Below the pieces are notes generated by a model. The model was not told the DNA's origin and did no database searches. It was given only the letters and a program-made list of their open reading frames with translations. From Chloroflexi bacterium RBG_16_57_11 (GTDB lineage: Bacteria > Chloroflexota > Anaerolineae > Anaerolineales > UBA4823): 15,982 nt of DNA. This document shows positions 12,634-15,982 of this stretch, one piece after another. Both the position numbers and the translations under genes were made by a program. The stretch lies in the NCBI GenBank assembly GCA_001795165.1, contig MGNS01000054.1:1-15982 (forward strand). Direction: 5' to 3'. The first letter of the stretch is position 1; the number at the start of each line of letters is the position of its first letter.

Positions 12634-13809
12634 TTATCCGCTTCCTATTTTTCGTAAGATGTCCAGGCTGTGATGCGCTGCCCAACGAGGTGCATATTCT
12701 GGCGGCCCGCCATAAGGGCGGTTGAATTCAGCCTGTTGATCTGGCGTGATCAGCACCAGATGAACATCTTGTCTTTCCCCCGCCGGGATGACGGCTACTC
12801 CCAGGCAAACGTCGACCTGGTGATTTTGGCGGCAAGCTGCAGTCAGCTCTGGCAACTGTTCAGGTCTTTCCAGAACAGCCATCACCTCACCGCTGCGGAA
12901 GGTGCCGCCGTTCTCTGCCCCCAGGCGGTGAGCAGCGCTGGACAGGCGGTTGATCAAAGCTCCGCCCAGGCCATGCTCGAACACCGCCAGCGACCAGCCC
13001 TGTCGAACTACCGCCCGGAGGGCGACTTCTTCCAGTGTGTCCCGATCTGTTCCATAGATCCAGCTACCCAGGCGCTTATTCAACTGGCGCTCGACCTGCG
13101 CAATCATCGCATCCGCTTGTTCTTCCGATTCGGCTTTGGCGGTTATGCGGACATCTACCTGTCCGGAGTGAGCTGCCAGTCCAACGGTCGGATTATTGAG
13201 CTTTTCAAGATCGCCGATTAAGTCATCGATCTGCGACTCGCCGACCCCGGCAGTGTGGATGAGGCGCGCTTTGATCAATCCGGATAAATGATAACGCTGG
13301 CGTAGATATGGCAGGACTGTATTCTCGAGCAAATATTCCATTTCGCTCGGCACACCGGGCAAAGAGATGATGACCTGATCGCCTAGCTCGACAATAAAAG
13401 ACGGCGCGGTGCCGACCGGGTTCTCGATCGGGATAGCGCCCTTTGGAATATACGCCTGACGCCGGTTATTTTCCGTCGGTTGGCGGCCGAATCGGCGGAA
13501 GCGAGCCTGGATTTGCTCCCACAGCTCGGGTCGGAATTCCGTGTCGGTCCCCAATGCCAGGGCCACTGCCTCGCGGGTCGGGTCGTCGACCGTTGGCCCC
13601 AAACCACCAGTGGTCAGGATGATCTCGCAGCGCTCCAGCGCCTGCTGAAGCGCCTGCGCAATGCGGGACGGATTATCGCCTACGGTAGTCTTGCGATACA
13701 GATCGATACCGGCATCACGCAACTTGCGCGCAATGGTACGCGCGTTGGTGTCCAGGATCTCACCCAACAAGATTTCGGTGCCGATGGTGATTATTTCAGC
13801 GGATGGCAT
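12634..13809 (-). CDS. cinA: CinA-family protein with degenerate C-terminal domain
   Basis: A 391-residue protein. The N-terminal MoCF/COG1058 domain (about 1-170) carries AEIITIGTEILLGEI, GDNPSRI, TTGGLGPTVDDPTREA, NPVGTAPSF and SLPGVPSEME. In CinA this domain acts as an ADP-ribose or related pyrophosphatase. The C-terminal region (about 255-391) matches the nicotinamide-nucleotide amidase domain in length and ending (GGPPEYAPRWAAHHSLDIL). However, the catalytic AESCTGG motif reads FEHGLGG (277-283), so the nucleophilic serine is His279 and deamidase activity is probably lost. I chose the ATG at 13809 because family proteins begin at this point. Longer in-frame starts (13866, or TTG at 13887) have poor signals, and the TTG lies in the terminator stem. 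No Shine-Dalgarno precedes 13809. It is the first gene of a three-gene operon. Confidence 0.88.
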   Translation of the reverse strand: MPSAEIITIGTEILLGEILDTNARTIARKLRDAGIDLYRKTTVGDNPSRIAQALQQALERCEIILTTGGLGPTVDDPTREAVALALGTDTEFRPELWEQIQARFRRFGRQPTENNRRQAYIPKGAIPIENPVGTAPSFIVELGDQVIISLPGVPSEMEYLLENTVLPYLRQRYHLSGLIKARLIHTAGVGESQIDDLIGDLEKLNNPTVGLAAHSGQVDVRITAKAESEEQADAMIAQVERQLNKRLGSWIYGTDRDTLEEVALRAVVRQGWSLAVFEHGLGGALINRLSSAAHRLGAENGGTFRSGEVMAVLERPEQLPELTAACRQNHQVDVCLGVAVIPAGERQDVHLVLITPDQQAEFNRPYGGPPEYAPRWAAHHSLDILRKIGSG

Positions 13810-13856
13810 GGTCGGATTAACGGCTGAGAGCGCTCTGGATTTAAAAAAACTGTTTG

Positions 13857-13884
13857 ATTTTACCATTCCTTTTCGATAGAACAA
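13857..13884 (-). promoter_or_regulatory. Possible cinA operon promoter
   Basis: On the minus strand a -35-like TTGTTC (13879-13884) and a -10-like TAAAAT (13857-13862) are 16 bases apart. They lie between the terminator of the upstream operon and the ATG at 13809. The -35 overlaps the distal arm of the terminator. A 10-bp palindrome, AGAGCGCTCT at 13827-13836, lies in the resulting leader and could be an operator or chance. Confidence 0.4.
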
Positions 13885-13928
13885 CAAAACGTGAGGCGAT
13901 GGTAAAACGCCTCACGTTTCTGTTGTTC
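13879..13928 (-). terminator. Long intrinsic terminator of the ABC transporter operon
   Basis: The arms 13887-13898 and 13908-13919 pair perfectly over 12 bp (core GTGAGGCG / CGCCTCAC) with a 9-base loop. After a single unpaired base at 13920, a further 8 bp (13879-13886 with 13921-13928) extend the stem to 20 bp. Reading the minus strand, the hairpin core is followed by GTTTTGTTGTTC, a T-rich tail, so it ends transcription coming from the LivF and small membrane protein genes. It starts 19 bases beyond the stop at 13948. Confidence 0.88.
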
Positions 13929-13947
13929 GTGGTCGCCACGGCGGCAG

Positions 13948-14298
13948 CTAGGCCATCTTCGAGCGGATGTCCACCCGGTCCAGACGCAGCACCAGGTACA
14001 ACGAGATGCCCATACTGAGAAGGGATGTGATGATGTTCGCATATAGCCATGTCCCATTCGGTGTGGCAGCATTTGGGAAGAACATCATCAGGCGCACGAT
14101 GACATTCAAGCCCTGTAAGAAAATGAGCAGGGTCAACGCGGTCAATCGGCCTCGAGTCAATGCATAACCCAGGGCGGCAAACAGAATAACATCCAGCAGG
14201 ATAGCGATCCAGGCGCCCCCAATGATTTCGGGAGGAAATAATAGTGGAGCGATCGCTGGAAGCACAAAAAAGATCAGGATGCGTTGGAAGGGTTGCAT
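13948..14298 (-). CDS. Small four-helix membrane protein, function unknown
   Basis: A 116-residue hydrophobic protein with four likely membrane segments at about 7-21, 26-47, 52-74 and 84-106. It has a positive, charged tail (RLDRVDIRSKMA), which suggests that the C terminus faces the cytoplasm. I recognise no family. AAGGAG lies 6 bases before the ATG at 14298. The gene follows LivF by 21 bases, and the strong terminator lies just after its stop, so it is the last gene of the transporter operon. It could be an accessory to the transporter or an unrelated passenger; the sequence does not say. Confidence 0.8.
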   Translation of the reverse strand: MQPFQRILIFFVLPAIAPLLFPPEIIGGAWIAILLDVILFAALGYALTRGRLTALTLLIFLQGLNVIVRLMMFFPNAATPNGTWLYANIITSLLSMGISLYLVLRLDRVDIRSKMA

Positions 14299-14319
14299 TA
14301 GGATCTCCTTTTGTTTCCT

Positions 14320-15039
<720 letters not shown>

Positions 15040-15052
15040 GTTGCACCTGCCT

Positions 15053-15895
15053 CTATTGGACGCGCTTTCTGCGGAACTTTTCGGACAACGCCGCTGCCCC
15101 AGGACCCAGATATGCTTCGATGACCTTCTCGTTAGCCTGGATCTCTTGCGGGTTGCCACGCGCGATGACCTCGCCAAAATCCATCACCGTGATGTGCTCG
15201 CAGATGCCCATCACCACGCGCATCTGGTGCTCGATCAGCAGGATGGTTAGCTCGAAGCGCTCGCGGATGAAGTGGATCAGGTCCATCAATGCCACGCTTT
15301 CGGCCGGGTTCATGCCCGCCGCCGGCTCGTCCAGCAGCAAGAGCTGTGGCTCGGCCGCCAGGGCGCGGGCGATCTCCAGGCGGCGCTGCTCACCGTAAGG
15401 CAGGTTTTTGGAGACCGTCCCCTGGCGATCTTGCAGGTTGAAAACCGCCAGGAAATCTTGTGCCTTCTCGGTCAGCTCGCGCTCTTTATTCTGGAAGTGA
15501 CGGTTGTGCATCATCCCATCGTTCATGCTGTATCCGGCGTGGGTGTGATAGGCGATGCGAACGTTATCCAGCACCGTCAGGTTGGGAAAGAGCCGGATGT
15601 TCTGGAACGTGCGGGCGATGCCCATATGGTTGATCTCGAACGGCTCCAGACCGGTAATTTCCTGCCCTTTGAAGGCGATATTCCCGGCGGTCGGGTTATA
15701 AACCCCGGTGATCATGTTGAACACGGTGGTCTTGCCGGCGCCATTTGGGCCGATCAGGCCCTGCAGATCGTTGGGTTTCAGCGACAGGCTGAAGTTGTTC
15801 ACCGCTCGCAGGCCGCCAAATTGCATGGCCAGACCCTGGATATCCAGGATCACCCCATTACCGTTATGTCCAGGTGGCGTCATTTGGGCGCTCAT
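15053..15895 (-). CDS. livG: Branched-chain amino-acid-type ABC transporter ATP-binding protein LivG
   Basis: A 280-residue ATPase paired with LivF. Motifs: Walker A GPNGAGKT (49-56), Q loop Gln98 in ARTFQNIRLF, the signature LPYGEQRRLEIARAL (165-179), Walker B LLLLDEPAAGMNP (185-197) and switch His223 in LLIEHQM. The LPYGEQ signature and the AAGMNP stretch are typical of LivG. About 15 extra residues precede the domain, and a basic tail (SEKFRRKRVQ) follows it. The Shine-Dalgarno AGGAGGTGA is very strong. The start overlaps the stop of the upstream frame by four bases (ATGA), which argues for coupled translation with the permease gene. Confidence 0.94.
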   Translation of the reverse strand: MSAQMTPPGHNGNGVILDIQGLAMQFGGLRAVNNFSLSLKPNDLQGLIGPNGAGKTTVFNMITGVYNPTAGNIAFKGQEITGLEPFEINHMGIARTFQNIRLFPNLTVLDNVRIAYHTHAGYSMNDGMMHNRHFQNKERELTEKAQDFLAVFNLQDRQGTVSKNLPYGEQRRLEIARALAAEPQLLLLDEPAAGMNPAESVALMDLIHFIRERFELTILLIEHQMRVVMGICEHITVMDFGEVIARGNPQEIQANEKVIEAYLGPGAAALSEKFRRKRVQ

Positions 15896-15982
15896 TGGCT
15901 CACCTCCTGCAAACCGGGGGTGGAGGGGGGAACACTTTGTTCGGTAGAAGTCTTTTTACGTAACGACGGTAGGACCTGGCGC
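15892..15982 (-). CDS. C-terminal end of a probable LivM-type permease (runs off right edge)
   Basis: Only the last 29 codons are present. One minus-strand frame stays open from the right edge to a TGA at 15894-15892, which overlaps the livG ATG as ATGA. It encodes a hydrophilic tail beginning RQVLPSLRKK. In liv operons the permease livM normally sits directly before livG, and basic cytoplasmic tails are common there. Another frame is also open for most of this stretch, so the call rests on the ATGA overlap and gene order rather than on homology. Confidence 0.5.
   Translation of the reverse strand, partial: RQVLPSLRKKTSTEQSVPPSTPGLQEVSQ

Noticed and set aside
12670..13221. 183-codon open frame on the plus strand
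   Set aside because: It is antisense to cinA and has no recognisable motif; it is explained by codon bias of the real gene.
13810..13887. Longer cinA start at TTG 13887 or ATG 13866
   Set aside because: The TTG falls within the terminator stem, and the purine-rich stretch before 13866 touches the ATG with no spacing. Family proteins begin at the 13809 ATG.
15040..15177. 46-codon N-terminal extension of livF
   Set aside because: It runs through the end of livG in another frame and encodes an Arg/Ser-rich sequence unlike the family. The ATG at 15039 has a Shine-Dalgarno.

Overview
The window looks like a chromosomal segment of a free-living, moderately GC-rich bacterium, most probably Chloroflexota of the Anaerolineae type. 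That is inferred from the mix of soluble PQQ-propeller kinases, paired orphan response regulators, a J-domain/vWA protein and an LIV-type transporter; no rRNA or marker gene is present to prove it. No tRNA, rRNA, CRISPR array, insertion sequence or phage gene was seen. Coding density is high, and no stretch over 300 bases lacks a gene.

Layout from left to right. (1) Positions 1-911, minus strand: the N-terminal 303 residues of a Hanks-type Ser/Thr kinase that runs off the left edge. (2) Positions 1059-3125, plus strand: a Ca2+/H+ antiporter, a membrane-anchored SH3-like protein, three tandem 19-bp hairpin repeats and a DUF971 protein. This run ends in a strong hairpin shared with the converging minus-strand operon. 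(3) Positions 9769-3214, minus strand: a seven-gene signalling operon. In order it encodes a Ser/Thr kinase with an eight-repeat PQQ propeller, a PP2C phosphatase, a J-domain/vWA protein, a zinc-ribbon/FHA protein, an 80-residue protein of unknown function, an OmpR-type regulator and a NarL-type regulator. (4) Positions 13809-9858, minus strand: a three-gene operon with 2-nt gaps, encoding a CinA-like protein with a degenerate C-terminal domain, a methylthioadenosine/S-adenosylhomocysteine deaminase fused to a CYTH-like domain, and an inositol-monophosphatase-family enzyme. (5) Positions 15982-13948, minus strand: the 3' end of a branched-chain amino-acid-type ABC transporter operon (permease end, LivG, LivF), then a small four-helix membrane protein and a long intrinsic terminator.

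The signalling operon is the most interesting part. It holds a writer (kinase), an eraser (PP2C), a reader of phosphothreonine (FHA), a possible scaffold (J domain plus metal-binding vWA) and two transcriptional outputs, but no histidine kinase. This suggests a route from Ser/Thr phosphorylation to two-component regulators. It recalls the kinase/PP2C/vWA grouping described for TerY-P triads, with a different vWA type and added J and FHA modules. The second notable item is the fusion of an adenosine-moiety deaminase to a CYTH (triphosphate-tunnel) domain.
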